Shown: positions 1 to 12,337, counted from the first letter of the stretch. The stretch: DNA of 64,000 nt from Euptelea pleiosperma (GCA_035048495.1 CM068544.1:8116138-8180137); one strand, 5' to 3'. Numbers and translations: made by a program. Notes: generated from the sequence alone by a model not told the origin.

Positions 1-229
1 GACAGGTCCCATCGGCTGCTACCCAACTTTTTGGTTTATCTGTTAATCACAGCAGCTCATATAGACAGAGCAGGTTGCTGGATTGCTTATAATGATGTTA
101 CTCGATATTTTAATCAAACGTTGAAGGAGACCATGTTTCAATTCAGAGAGGACCTTCCCTTAGCTGCAATCACATATGTGGATATTTATTCCCTAACGTA
201 CATTCTCATAAGCCAAGCCAAGAAGTCCA
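1..229 (+). pseudogene. GDSL esterase/lipase fragment, frameshifted (paralogue of the gene at 14,819)
   Basis: This is the counterpart of exon 4 of the complete GDSL gene at 14,819-18,613 and is cut by the window edge. The peptide shares IDRAG, ITYVDIYS and LISQAKK with the intact copy. It starts inside the block reading GP(I/L)GC. A one-base deletion at about 26-36, relative to the intact exon, throws the GPIGC part out of frame with the rest. The exon ends at a GTGAGT donor (230) as in the intact gene. The start of the following intron also matches, including a GTCATTCAAA-type stretch near 353-395. No copy of the last exon, with the catalytic Asp and His, is visible between here and the retroelements. 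I infer a tandem paralogue that has lost function. The part left of the window is unseen, so the extent of the damage is unknown. Confidence 0.85.
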
Positions 230-1089
230 GTGAGTATCTGACTTTCAATCCTTTATACATGAAAAATGGCAAACATTAAGTAGATCAAGACCCTAGTTAA
301 GTTTGTCCACAGCAAATATATGGTACAGAAAAAGTGGGAGTATATTTTGGGTTTGTCATTCAAATAGTCCTTCAAAAAATTAAGCAAAAAGAAAGTATTT
401 CTTGGAAATGTTGAACCAGTATGGAAATAATATATTTTTGTGGAAATGGTTGAAATAATACAAAAATGATGGAAATATTGTGAAATATTTTTGTAGAAAG
501 TTCGAGAAATGATAAAACAAATATAAAAACACACTCACAAGCTATCAAACCATTATATACAATCATATGTAATGTTGAGATGAATGACTATTGCGGTCTG
601 TAATATGTTGAGATAGGTATCTGATAGTCAGTAAATGTATTATTTAATTAGATAACTATTACTTAATTGTTTATTAAAAAAAAGAATGTCATAAATCAAG
701 GTATTAACGAATCTTTATTCAATACATTAATGTCTTAATATTATGTATAATTTTAGAGAACCTACTTATTATAAACTTACAACATTTACTTAATTTTTTG
801 AATGTTTAATATTTATTTAAAAATAAATTTAACCTAGCCCAACTTGTAGAATGGGCTAAGTTATGCAACATATAATCAATTTATGTACAATCATGGATGT
901 TTATGGTATAAACTAATTATATTTTTTTCAAATTTTAAATTTTTATCATAAATGATCTTCAATTCGTGCACAAATCTAGTGTAAATGCAGCATAGATTCA
1001 TAGATTTGATGTATTTACACTTATGTAAAGAATATTTTCATATTCTAGCTTGGCAAAGATTCCGTGAACATTCATGTAACCTTTCCTAC
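230..1089. other. AT-rich non-coding stretch after the GDSL fragment
   Basis: The first part, to about 400, resembles intron 4 of the intact GDSL gene. The remainder is AT-rich and shows no coding region, structured repeat or recognisable transposon end. Confidence 0.5.
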
Positions 1090-2075
1090 GAGCACCAGTG
1101 TAGTGTTGAAGATATCATGGTACACATACTTCGCCGACTACGTGAAGACTAGAAGATAGAGACAACAGGGATCAGACGGTTGACGATAGGAGTCATCTGA
1201 ATAACTGTCCATTTGTCAGTTATAGATCGTGTACGCTTGCTTTGGAAGGTAAATGACTTAGTGGCCATAGAAATAGGTTTAAAATGAATAAAATATAATG
1301 GTCAAATCTAGTCAATTGACAGATTCGAGTCTAAGTCAAGATTATTGACTTCTAGGAAAGTCCGATCGATTAAACTTTTTAGGCCAATCGATTGGACTCT
1401 ATGAGACAGAACTTAATTGAAGTTGAATCGATTGGAGACCTCTGTGAAATCGATTGGATCTTACAGGACAGAAACTTATTTAAGTCCAATCGATTGGACC
1501 CAGAGTACAATTGAGTGGAGTTAGCCCAATCGATTGGACCCAAAGTAGAATCAATTGGACTTTACGCGGATTGAGTCTTGTCAGATCTGAAATTCTAGTT
1601 TCCACTTACCTCACTTTCTAAAAGACTCTGGGCTACAAATTCTATAAATATAAACCTTCTCTGAACTTATTAAATACACATTGGAATACAGAGAATAAAG
1701 TTTTATTTATCAAGAGTGTCCATTCGAAGAGCAAAAAGCTTTTAGTACTCATTAATATTTTGTGAGCTTTTTCACTTCTTGATCAAAGCAAATAGTTTGA
1801 TCCATTACTCAGCTTAGGTCTTCCACATAGATAATTGACCTAGCAGCCTGAGAGTACTAGTGTGACTCAACCCCTTTTGAGCAACTTAGGGTTCAGAGTG
1901 TATTGAATCCTTCACCTTCAGCAAAGGCTGGAGAGTTGAGAATAAAGATCGGAGTGGCTGATCGAAGGTAGGTTTGGAGAGTACCAAACTGAACAAGCGG
2001 ATAAGGCTTCTTGGGTGGGAGGGCACGCGTGGATTCATAGCGTTGATTCAGAAAATGTGGATGCATCGGCAATAG
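1090..2075 (+). repeat. LTR-like fragment with repeated AATCGATTGG motifs
   Basis: Between about 1,360 and 1,560 the motif AATCGATTGGA or close variants occurs about seven times, in both direct and near-palindromic form. A TATA-like TATAAATATA lies at about 1,644, followed by a leader-like stretch. This architecture (short repeats, TATA, long leader) is typical of a plant Copia LTR promoter. Both borders are unclear and no TSD was found. It may be part of the following LTR or a separate truncated one. Confidence 0.45.
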
Positions 2076-3637
2076 GCCTTAGCTAAGGTTGGAAGCTGCA
2101 TTTGCAACGGTGCTGCGTAGGTAACCTTTGTTTCCTTTAACTTTCCAATTAGTGATACTTTCCATCTGGACGTGGTCCCGTGGTTTTCCTTGGCTAAGGT
2201 TTCTGTGGGTACCATATTTTTTAGCCAATAATATGATTACACGTGTCACTGACATAGCACGTGTGAAATACGAAAGGTCGACATCTGGCAACTAGAAGCA
2301 TGCGTGAATAAATGCGTCGGAGGAATCTACAGAGGCCGCGATCAATCCCTTCTTGTCACACATCATCCATAAATGGAAGAACAACATATCAAACAGAGTA
2401 ATCAAAGGAGAATGTATATCGGGACAGGTTAGTAACGGAACGCATTGAAGCTTCAGCAATAAATATGTCGAAAGAGCATTCAATCTTTCCCGATACATTA
2501 ATTAGCAATGTACTAGACGAGATTGACATTCAACTCAACTCGGCAAGGTCAAACATTAGACTTAACAGGATTGATATTCAACTCAACCCGGCAATGTCAG
2601 ATATTAGACTTGACGGGATTGATATTCACTCAACCCGGCAAAGTCAAACATAGGACTTGACGGGATTGACATTCAACTCAACCCGGCAAGAGCAAACATC
2701 AGACTTGACGGGATTGACATTTGACTCATCCCAACAAGATCAATAACGACATTTGTCGGGATTGACAATCATATTATCCTGACAAGATGCAATACAACGG
2801 TTGGTGGTTAAGGTAAGTATAATACGTACACAACGAATGTTCAATCGAGATTGCCACTTGGCAGCCAATCCAATTTTGATCATTTTTCCGCCACTCTCTT
2901 TTATTCAAAATATCTGCCACGTAAGGCTGACACCTCAGCAGTTCTAGATCCAACTGAATAAGAGGAGTTCAGATCTAACTGAAAGGAGTGGTATCCAACA
3001 AACTCTTTTAGATCAGATCTGATGAAAAGGAAGTGGACACTTGGAGAATGAGTCACGCCAGTTCTGAGACTATAAATATATGATATTCAGAACTGAGAAA
3101 GGGATCTTGCTCTACCGATCCAGATTAACTAACTCTGAATCATCTTTTATGATACTTCTGAAACCTATAAGAACATCCTAGACTGACTTGAGTGTCGGAG
3201 TGTCGTCAACAGGTACACCACCACCACCTTCGGAGATTATCCTATCAATCGCGGCAGAGAAGAAGCTCTGTTCAAAAGCTCCAGATTCGTCGGATCTTCC
3301 TCGAGATACGAATCGCTTGACCTTGAAGATTATTTGAGAGAGATCTGATATTTTCCCCCCACAGTTTCCACGTAAAAACTCTGTCTTGTGGGAGTTTGGT
3401 TGTTGTTCCGCTAATTGTATTGATTAGATCAAACGACAAAAAGACAATATACCACGAAAATATATTTGATTTGAGTCGGTTGTGATAATCCTTTTATCAA
3501 TCAACTAAGGCATGCGAGTTTACCATCTTACCTTGACCAGTAAACTTGTGATAGGTTAGATTAATTTGTGAATACCTAATCACCCCCCCCCCTTTCTAGG
3601 TATTTCTAATTAAAGAGAACGGACCAGTTATTTTTCA
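2076..3637 (+). repeat. Copia-type (SIRE/Maximus-like) LTR
   Basis: The right border is defined by the primer-binding site that starts at 3,640. The LTR ends with a C-rich run (about 3,583-3,594) and then TTTTTCA, an arrangement common in SIRE-type LTRs. A TATAAATATA box is near 3,073. It contains a 48-bp tandem repeat (2,521-2,787). The left border is not certain. Confidence 0.6.
2521..2787 (+). repeat. 48-bp minisatellite, about 5.5 copies
   Basis: Each unit begins GATTGACATT or GATTGATATT and continues with CAACTCAACCCGGCAA. Copies start near 2,521, 2,569, 2,617, 2,664, 2,712 and 2,760. The first three are in one reading frame because 48 is divisible by three, but there is no reason to think they are translated. 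They lie inside the Copia LTR, upstream of its TATA box. Confidence 0.9.
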
Positions 3638-3639
3638 AT

Positions 3640-3651
3640 TGGTATCAGAGC
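3640..3651 (+). other. Primer-binding site of the Copia element
   Basis: TGGTATCAGAGC is the standard plant retrotransposon primer-binding site complementary to the 3' end of initiator tRNA-Met. It lies two bases after the inferred LTR end. Confidence 0.9.
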
Positions 3652-3729
3652 GGGTTATTCTATTAAAAGGTTAATCACCTGAATTTAGATTCGTGCAAAA
3701 CCAGTCAATTTTTCTTATTTTTTATCAAG

Positions 3730-4180
3730 ATGCAAAGAGAAGGTGGAAACACATTCAGACCTCCATTGTTTGATAGAGAAGACTATGCATATTAGAAGGC
3801 AAAGATGAGGGCTTTTCTAAAGCCTATTGATGAAAGAGTCTAGATGGCTGTAGTCGATGGTTGGTCACCACCCACAATGATCGTAGGAGAGAAAACTATT
3901 CTTAAACCTAAAGCCAACTGGAGCAAAGAGGACATAGACCTGTGTTGTCTGAATAGCAAAGGGCTAAATGTTATTTTTAATGCAGTAGACAGGAATGAGT
4001 TTCGAAGAATCTCTACTACACTTTGGCTAAAGATGCATGGGACATTCTCAAGGTTACCCATGAAGGAACGTCAGTAGTCAAAATTTCTAAACTGCAAATG
4101 CTGACTACTAAATTCAAATCCATGAGAATGGAGGAGAATGACACATTCACTTAAGAGTTTGCAGTAACATAATAAAAGGC
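3730..4180 (+). pseudogene. Copia gag, N-terminal fragment, broken
   Basis: The reading frame starts at ATG 3,730 (MQREGGNTFRPPLFD), 79 bases after the primer-binding site. It shows the usual start of SIRE-type gag: a PPLFDREDYAY motif, then MRAFLKPID, DGW, and later THEG(T)S, SKLQMLTTKFKSMRM. It carries stops at 3,793 (the usual Trp codon of YW is TAG) and 3,841, a frameshift near 4,020, and another stop at about 4,153. It then ends where minus-strand Gypsy LTR sequence begins near 4,200. No protease, integrase or RT follows. The element is a dead 5' fragment truncated by a later insertion or deletion. Confidence 0.85.
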
Positions 4181-4812
4181 CTATGCACAAACACAGGCAG
4201 GCACAAGATGGTATTTCCATGTCGTTGTGTACGGAAACCCTAAATCAACAATATTTGTAAAATTCGATCTACTTTTAATTCCTACAAAAATATAGACTTG
4301 TACAGCGGTTCGTGTTGGATGTCGATCTGCACTCGGTGTGAGTTAGTGCAATAAAGAATTAAAATCAACAAATAATATATAATGAAAAATTAGAATAGTG
4401 AAAAGATGAGAAAAGCGAGTCGGTTTAAAACAACTTTAAGAAGAGATCCAGATAACACTAAAATAATTAACCAAAATCAAATTTCATTAATCATCGAAGA
4501 ATTCTTACATGAAATAAAATAACAAAAATAAATAAAGCTGAAAATTTATTCTAGAAAGCAGATTAAAGAAAACATGTAAGGAGTTGAGAAAAGAAGGGGT
4601 AAGAGAAAGAAACATCGATTGAGATCTCGGAGCTAAGGGCGCTACCGATCAAGAAGACGATCATCCAAGATTTCGATGGATACTTTCAATCGAAAGAAGG
4701 ATTTTGACAGAGAAGCATCCCATGATCTTTGGAGCAGAGGCGCTACGGATCTAGAACGGGATCATCTAAATTTCATGGAATGCCGTTCATTCGTGAGAAC
4801 ATGAGAGAAAAT

Positions 4813-7797
4813 TGAAATTAAAGATTTTACGTGTCATTAGATTGAAAACCCTTGTATTTCAATAATATTTATAATTTTTTCAAATTGGTTCACTTAATCT
4901 GCAAAAATGCGGACTTGCATAGTGGCTCGTGTCAGATATCGTCAGCACTCAGGGTTATGGCAAATAAAGAATAAATTAACGGGAATCTGCTATAAATGAT
5001 GGAAGGGTAAGAATGGTGGATGAGTGATCAAAATTTAAAAGAATAGTTTTGATAAGACTTTTACCAGCTAATTGATATAAATCAGATAGAATGAAAATAC
5101 AATAAGGAAACTTCAACTAATTTTATTGATTGCTCAAAGTGCTTACAAAAATTAAATCAAATAAAGAAAACATCAACTTAGAAAGCAAATAACAAAAATA
5201 AATTTCAAAAATAATTTAGAGAGAGAAAATTAACTAAACCTAGAGAGAGGAAAGGGTTTTTTTAGAGAGATAAAGAGAAAATGGCTAAAAAAGAGATCTA
5301 GAGGGAGAATGAAGGGTAGAGTGATAAAGAAGAAGAGAGATGAGAGAGATCAAACCTTGATATGGGGATCGGTCACAGCCAAATGGATGGCCACGATGGG
5401 GGATTGTGGTTCAAAGTCCAGTCCTAGATTTCCCTTGGATGAGCACGAGGTCTAGCAATTTGTGGAATGAAGAGTACACTGTGTTGTGCTCAATGAATGA
5501 AGGTAGTGGCAACTCTCCGGGTGGAACACGGGCAACAATCTTGGAGAGGATGCAGCTCTAATGGAATTGGCTATGGTATATAGAGAATGTGGAGGAGAAT
5601 GGGCTATAGGTTGTTGCATCCAAGGGAGGAGGCTTTGGTGCTTGCTTGAAGGTGGAAAGCTAAGGTGTTGCTGGTCTGGTTGTAGGCGGCAACAATGGAG
5701 TGTTGATGATTTAACGATGCTGGCCTCTTACAAGCGGTAGGAGGGATGATCGGATTGCTTGCAGGTGGTGCATTGATGTAAAAGATGAAGAAGAAGGAGA
5801 CGGTGTGTTGCTGGTTCAGCAACACGTGGAAATGAGAGGGATAGGTGGTATTGTTTGGACGGTGGTAAAGAGAAGAAAATGGAGGAAGGAGTTGCACACT
5901 TGTAGGTAGGTGGCTGTGAGGAAGGAAAAGAAGATGGAAGGAGGGCAGTAGCTAGTGGCTAGGTGGCCGAAGTTGCAGACCTGCAACTCCAGTGAGAAGA
6001 GGACTGAAGGCAGTGGAAGAAGCTTGCCAATTTGCTGATCGAACTAGCAATGGAGGGAGAAGAGGATGGTGACGGTGCTGCCCGGAGATCCAGGTTCGTG
6101 GAGAAGACGGAGGGGTGAAACGATTTTGGATTAGAAAGGGCCAGGAGGAGCAACCCGTGGGAGGGGATCTACAAGACGTCCACGGAGTTGCTGGTCCGTG
6201 AAAATTGAGTGGATGAAGTTGCAGACCGTGAGGGGTAGAGAAAGGGTGGCGGACCGTGTTGCACTCAAGGAGGAGCTGCAGGTCAGACTAAGGAAGAGAA
6301 TGGTGGAAGAGCACTGTAGATCTGTACGTGGATCTTGCAGAGGTGGATGAGGACGTGTTTTGCTTCTTGTCGCAGGTTGCAAGAAGGAGCACTGAGAGGA
6401 GTTGCAGGTCCGGCGAGCTTCTCGTCGGACTTAATGGTGAGAAGGCCGAACGAAAAAATTGAAACAAATCTAGCACCCTATTGTGAAGGTGAAAGATTGT
6501 AGGTTTGTAAAAATCAGCAACAAGGGAAGAGTTGCTGGTTTTCAGTGGGAAGATGGTGGTGGTTTGGAGATTTTCGGCGAGAAGCTCGCCGGAATTAATG
6601 GTGAAGTTCAAAGAAGAGCTCGTTAGAAGAAGGAGCAAGGAAGGGGGAGAGGGAACCTAAAGGAGATTTGGTTGTTTGAAGGGGGAGATAATCCTTTGGC
6701 TCTCAAGAGGAGCAACTCGTGGGTTAGAGATAGGTTGAGAGAGAAGAGAAGAGAGGAAAGTTTAAGGGGGAGGGAACCAACCCTCTAAGGGAACCGTGGG
6801 TTCCTCTCATAGGTTTAGGAGAGGGGAATAGTGACTAGGATAGATGAGTGGTTAAGATCCTCTATTGAATAGAGAGAGAATAGGATATGGGAGAAGACTA
6901 AGGAGATGAGCCAATAAAGGAGGGACGGTTTCCTTCGTGGAAACCGTCCACACTTGTTGCTTGAAGAGAGAAGACATTTTCTCTCCCACATTCAAGAATC
7001 GTGGGATGTATTCCAAGTGGATCCCCATGACAAGTTGAAAGATGAGGTGGCAAAGGAATAGGGTTCATGGACCTTGGGTCTTGGGTCTTGGGTCATAGGT
7101 ATGGGCATGGGTCATGAGTCATGGATATGGGTCATGGGTCATGGAGCTTGGGTATGGGTATGGGTATGGGTCATGGGTCATGGGTCATGGGCTTAGGTCA
7201 TAGGCTTAGGTCATGGGCCAAAATAGATAGAGTGAGAAATAGGAGAGACGTGAGAGAAAAAATACAAAAATAAAAGCCTTTGAGGGTCTTGAACCCTGGT
7301 CTTCTTTATTCTCTCTCGTCCGCTCCACCAATAAGTCAAACTTATCCTTTGATGTCAATTGGTGTGGCCTTTAACACCTAAGTCCTTCTCTTGGTCTCCA
7401 GTTATTCTTCTCTCCCTTAGTCCTTGTTCTAGCTCTACGATCTTCTAGCTTTGCCCGTACATGTCTTCTATCTTTTTATCCTAGCATGCTGGCTCTTTAA
7501 ACTTTGATAGAAGTCTTCTGTGGTTGATAGTGGGTTTGTCAGTCCTCGAGAATCGCCTGATAGGGTCTCTGTAAGTGAAAAAACACGTAATGAGATTCAA
7601 CTAAAATGGCTTGATACTGGACTATCCGAAATGCGTTTATTTCATGCAAATAGTCGATTTTCGTCTAAAGAATGCGTTGTACGCAATGGAAGAAACTCTT
7701 ACGTGGAAAAGTCGACGAAAAGACAAGTTTTACGTAGGAGAATGCGACATTACTATAAAGATAATGGCTTAAAATAACCATTTTTGAGTGAATATCA
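4813..7797 (-). mobile_element. Nested solo LTR of the Tat-like family
   Basis: On the minus strand it runs from TGATATTCACTCAAAAATGG (7,797) to CTTTAATTTCA (4,813), with its own terminal module at 4,835-4,965. It lies inside the older LTR that resumes on both sides. The flanks AAAAT (4,808-4,812) and AGAAT (7,798-7,802) look like a 5-bp TSD with one mismatch. The GC-rich centre (5,600-6,650) is open in several frames on the minus strand, but these frames have no recognisable domains and are not annotated as genes. Confidence 0.6.
7270..7345 (-). ncRNA. tRNA-like A/B-box module inside LTR (copy 1)
   Basis: Read on the minus strand, a D-arm-like TTATTGGTGGAGC is followed about 30 bases later by AGGGTTCAAGACCCT. 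That is a 4-bp T-arm stem with the 7-base loop TTCAAGA. Position and flanks match the four other copies in this window. Confidence 0.5.
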
Positions 7798-9295
7798 AGA
7801 ATGTAGAAAGAGAAACTAGGGTTTCTAGAGAGAGAAGAGAAACCCTAGAAAGAAAAAGTGAGAAGGGATTCTAAAGAGAGAGAGAAGGCTTTCTAGAGAG
7901 AGAAAATGAGTAAGAGAGAAAGAGAAAGACTAAAAAGAGAAAGTGGATTTTAGAAAGAAAAATTGAGAAACATAAAGGAAGAGAGAGAAAGTACCTTGAA
8001 CACTTACCGAAGAATAGGGATCGGCCAATAAGCATTGAGATTCGGCCATGGTTGGCATGGTGCATGAGGTCGCCGAATAAAGAAGGAGTGCACTTGAGTT
8101 GCTGGTTGTGCACGTGTGCACAGTGGAGGAGCCCGGGAGGATGAATACGGCCCAAAGAGTGCCTAAGAGGTGTTGGCTAACAAGGTTGCATGGTGGAAAG
8201 AAGTTTGAGGAGGACGTTGATGTCCTTGTTGGGAATAGATGCAGCATCGTGGTGGAGAAGAGCAGGGCACTACAATGGAAGTCGTGAGCGTGTAAGGTGA
8301 GGTGCGGGCCGGAGGTGAACCAAGTGGAAATCCTTTTTAAGATGGGAGACAGGTGCATGGAGGAGTGTTGCTGGTTTGGTGCACGCTATGCACAATGGAA
8401 GAGGTAGGAGCTTGCTAGTTGTTGGGTTGCAGACCTGAGAGGAGAAGGAGCATTCCGGTGCTTGCTAGAGTGGAAGAGGATTGGCTTGGAAGAAGATGAA
8501 GCCGTGGAGAAGGTGGTAGGTTGCAAGTTTGAAGGCTTACCTGAAGGATGAGCCCGTGAAGGAGAAAGAAGAGGAGAAGGAGCGGTGTTGGAAGAAGGTG
8601 GCTAGTGCAGCAAGTGGGGTGAATGGGGTTGAGGGCGGTGAGAGAGAGTGGGTGTTTGATGATCGCTCTGGTGGTGCTGCACAGGCAGCTAGAAGGTGGA
8701 GCTAATGTCCTACTCTCTTGCAGGCCGTGAAGACGGTGGTTGGATGAAGAAGAACTGGCCGGTTGTTGTGAGTAGAACCGATCGGTTGTTGCAGGTATAG
8801 AAGAGACTTCCAGCCTTGAATGTGAAGATCAGTTGGAGGCTTGGCGGTTGCACAATTGTGCAAGAAGAAGATGGTGACGATGCATGTAAGGGGTGAAACT
8901 AGCGGTTCTGGTGGCTAGCAGTGCAGCAAGGAAGGAGAGGTGGTTAAAGTGGAGGAAGACATGGGCTTGACGAGTGGTGGAGCAAAGGTTTGGCCGGAGT
9001 TGCTGACCTGCAATCCACGGCTCCTCCCTTGTTGTGGCCAAGACAAACGGAGCAAGGGTTGTGAATGAGATACCCCTTAGAGAGAAAATGGGAGTGAGAG
9101 AGATATGGGGTGATAGATGTGAGAGTCATGTGTGGAAGAGAGATATGGGAGAGAGATTGTGGGGTTCGGTTCTTGGATGAGAGATGAGAGGGGGAATTAG
9201 TCAAGGGGGAGAGAGCCATTTGATGTAGGATTTGTTGGGTTTTAAGGGTTAAGGATGGGTTGAAGTGGGGTGTGAGGGCCGTAAGTTTATGGTGA

Positions 9296-10079
9296 TGTAA
9301 GGGAAAATCCCACACCCCCTCGAGGTGTGCACAAAATCATATGCCCGTTTCTAGATCTGTCTAGGCTGACTCTCCCGCCGGATGGTCAGATTCTACGTCT
9401 AGGAAGATCATTTGTTTCGCCGTGTAGTCCGGTACTCCTACCGACTTGACCGTACTCCAACCGTCTCGTCCGATGTAACCTGAAAATGAACTCCGATGGT
9501 GGGAAATCCACCAATGAGCCTCCGATGCTTAAGTCAATCTCTTGCGTAATCACTTTTATTTAATTCTTTATTCAAGATCGCTTACCTTCTTTCTTACTGT
9601 AGCTCTCTATATAGAGGGTATGTAACCCCTTACGTGTTCAAGAGCATGATGGAGGCCCTACCAATCAACTCGAAAATCTTTGTCTTAGTCGTGATCTGTC
9701 ATAGATCATGCTTTGCTTTAAAAGTATAGTAGGTGGCTGCTCCATGTTCATTGTTCAAACTTGTTTTCTAATGATCTTTGTTTCCCCGTTCGTCCGACTA
9801 ACTATGAGGCCAAGACGATCTGCACATCAAGCTGATCTTCATTCTCCCAAGTCGGTCATGTTTTCCACCATCTTAAGTCGGCCAAACCTTCATCCCAAGT
9901 CGGACAAAGGTTATCATCATCCTTTGTCGGCCAAACCTTCATCATTCCAAGTCGGCACAACCTTCATCCTCCCAAGTCGGCCCAACCTTCATCCCAAGTC
10001 GGTCACTCGATTATATTGTTGGTGGACACATGTCGTCATCACAGAAAGCCACGTGTACTGTCAGAAAATACCCCTTACA
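9296..10079. mobile_element. Solo LTR with perfect 5-bp TSD (GGTGA)
   Basis: It starts TGTAAGGG and ends CCCTTACA. GGTGA precedes (9,291-9,295) and follows (10,080-10,084) it. It is 784 bp long and unrelated to the surrounding Tat-like LTR. A TATATAGAGG box lies near 9,608. From 9,845 to 10,008 there are imperfect direct repeats of CCAAGTCGGCC and AACCTTCATCC. No internal region or second LTR is present, so it is a solo LTR formed by LTR-LTR recombination. Confidence 0.9.
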
Positions 10080-10731
10080 GGTGACTAAGAGAGAGAAAGA
10101 GAGATGAGATGAGGGAGATACGTGGGTTAGAGTGTGTGAGTTGGGGAGAAGCCCACGTGAAAGAAAAACCTCTCTCCTTGTTTTATTTTCTTAATTTTTT
10201 ATATGCTTTTTATTTTTTTTCTTCTTTTTTATTATTTTTATTTGGGGAATGAGAGGGTTGATGGGCTGTGGGCTATCGGGCCATGAGGGAGCAGGCCTTA
10301 TGCGAGTGTAGGGCGAGGGCCTTCCTAGCATTGTTTTTATTTTCTTTTTGTTTCTTTTATTTTTTATTTTTTTTATTTATTTTTAATATCTCAGAATGGT
10401 TAGGGTTAGTGTAAGGATATAATATGGATGAAGGTGGACGGTGGATGATGAGATTGGGCCCGAGATTGCGAACCATCGAATCTAGAAAGATCCAACGGTC
10501 CGATGGATGATCTAATAGTGCAATGGAAGATCTGGTGGTGGGAAGGAAGATCTAACAGTGTGAAAGCTATGGGAGATGGGATAGAGTTAGAAGAGAGGAG
10601 ATCAGAGGTTCTAATGGTAGGACGAGATGATCTAAGGGTTAGATGTTAGGATTTAGAGAGATGGAGAGAGGGGAGAGAGAATAAAGAGAGTTGGAGAGGA
10701 AAGGGAAAATAATATAAAATAAAAAGTATAG

Positions 10732-10800
10732 ATGGCGAAGGGTTTTGAACCCCGATCTTCAACGTAGTCTTCAGTAGGCTTTACCAATCACATAAACCAT
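10732..10800 (-). ncRNA. tRNA-like A/B-box module inside LTR (copy 2)
   Basis: On the minus strand a D-arm-like GTGATTGGTAAAGC precedes GGGGTTCAAAACCCT, a B-box with a T-arm stem. It is diverged from the other copies but lies at the same place relative to the LTR start. Confidence 0.5.
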
Positions 10801-11251
10801 CATTTTATGTCATTTGGTGCGACTTTGAATCACTTTGGTCCGTCTCTTGGTCTTCAGCTTTAGCTCCCTCTTGGTTCTTTGGGTTAGCTCTGCGATCCTC
10901 TAACTGGGCCTGTACTTGGCTTCTATCTTTTTGTCCTAGCCTTCTGGCTCTTTAAGCTTTGATAGTGGGCTTCTATGGTTGATCGTAGGCCTGCAAGTCT
11001 AGAGAATCATCTGATCGGGTTTCTTGCGAAAGAAAAAGCGTGTAATGAGACTTAATCAAAACGGCTTCATATCTAGACTTTCAGAAATGTGTTTAATGCA
11101 TGCAAATATACAATTTCGTCCATAAAAGTGTGTTCTACTCAACGAAAGAGACTTACGTAAAAAAATTAATAAATAAAAAATTTTTAGGTAGGAGAGTGCG
11201 ATAACGCTAAAAGGATAATGACTTAAAACAAGCCCTTTTAAGCAAATATCA

Positions 11252-12337
11252 CAAGACCCTTAAATATCAAAAGTTTTCAAGAGTTCATAACATAGAATTT
11301 ATTGAATGAAAGCACCTATTACTACTTCTAAATCTCGCTGGCAAGGTGTCCCTCACAACAGCCACAATAGAAATGGCTTGGCTGCTCATGCTCCTCATCT
11401 ACAGTAATAACAATCTCTGATGTTTCCGAGAAATGCTCAGCGTACTCTTCCATAAATTCTACTGCAATGATTGTAAAGGTGAGCTTTCAAGAAAAAGCCC
11501 AGCAAGTGAACTAACCTTCTTATCATGTCTAGAAATGGCAAATTCTCTGTTAAAATACAAGTGATATAGATCTACTGTTTTAATATCATAATACTAGAAT
11601 AACTCAATGTCTAAAATCTAAAAGTAAGAATCAATCTATCAATGATAAAGTAGACTATAACTGTGACAATTTAAAATCATAATCCATGTTAAATAATATC
11701 AAACTGTGAAATAAAACACAATGTATGATATGGATGTATGATATACAAGTTTACAAATGAGTAAATAGAGGCAGGCCCAAGTCGTAACCACATATTTCAT
11801 AGTATGGGTTACTCATGAGTCTACCCTATCACATACAATATATTAATATCTGAATTCCTCTCATCACATAACGATTATCTTATTTTCACTTAATAATAGG
11901 AACCCGATCCCACAAGTTTCTTTGGATGTAATCAGAAGATACGACTGATTTCCTCACCGCCCTAGTTAGAGTCTCTCTCCAAGTAACCATCATCCAAAAC
12001 TAAGTATCCATATCACAATCGAATCCATCTCTATAATCAAGTCACCAAGGAGCTGCTCTCACTGTCTGATCTTGTATCAACGGCTACTGTACGTATATCC
12101 ACGACATTGTTGCATATCATAACACCAGCTTAATTGCCTTAAGGTTCTTGGTGTGTACTCCAGCTGCATGAAGAATGGCATATGAAGACCTGCCTCCCTA
12201 TGATCCTCCACGTGGACTGGCAACTCCACGTTGATCAACAGAGTTGTTATAAAATAAAATTTGATTTGATGCAAGGGTGACATATACTGAGTGGAGGAAT
12301 CTTCACAAACAAATCAAGCTACAGCGTGCATAAGACG
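11252..12337 (-). other. Probable internal (3') region of the Tat-like element
   Basis: It lies just outside the minus-strand LTR start at 11,251, where an internal region with a polypurine tract is expected. Only a weak purine-rich stretch (AAGGGTCTTG on the minus strand) is seen. On the minus strand near 11,330-11,470 a short open stretch contains the peptide HFYCGCCEGHL. I do not recognise it and no larger gene is visible. Confidence 0.3.

Larger units (their letters stand above)
4202..11251 (-). mobile_element. Tat/Athila-like Gypsy LTR on the minus strand, enlarged by two nested solo LTRs
   Basis: On the minus strand it begins TGATATTTGCTTAAAAG at 11,251 and ends near 4,202 with the terminal module shared with the LTRs at 29,431-43,079 (GGAAACCCT and GGATGTCGATC motifs, 4,225-4,345). 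Going from 11,251 leftwards, the order is: conserved LTR start, tRNA-like module, GC-rich domain, purine-rich tract, terminal module. The same order is seen in the other Tat-like LTRs here. Two insertions interrupt it, at 4,813-7,797 and 9,296-10,079. The left limit is approximate. Confidence 0.6.

Noticed and set aside
2521..2787. CRISPR-like regular array
   Set aside because: No unique spacers: the whole 48-bp unit repeats. The organism is a plant and the array lies in an LTR.
5604..6638. Minus-strand frames in the GC-rich part of the old LTR
   Set aside because: Ser/His/Leu-rich pseudo-peptides without motifs, in an LTR position equivalent to non-coding parts of the related elements.
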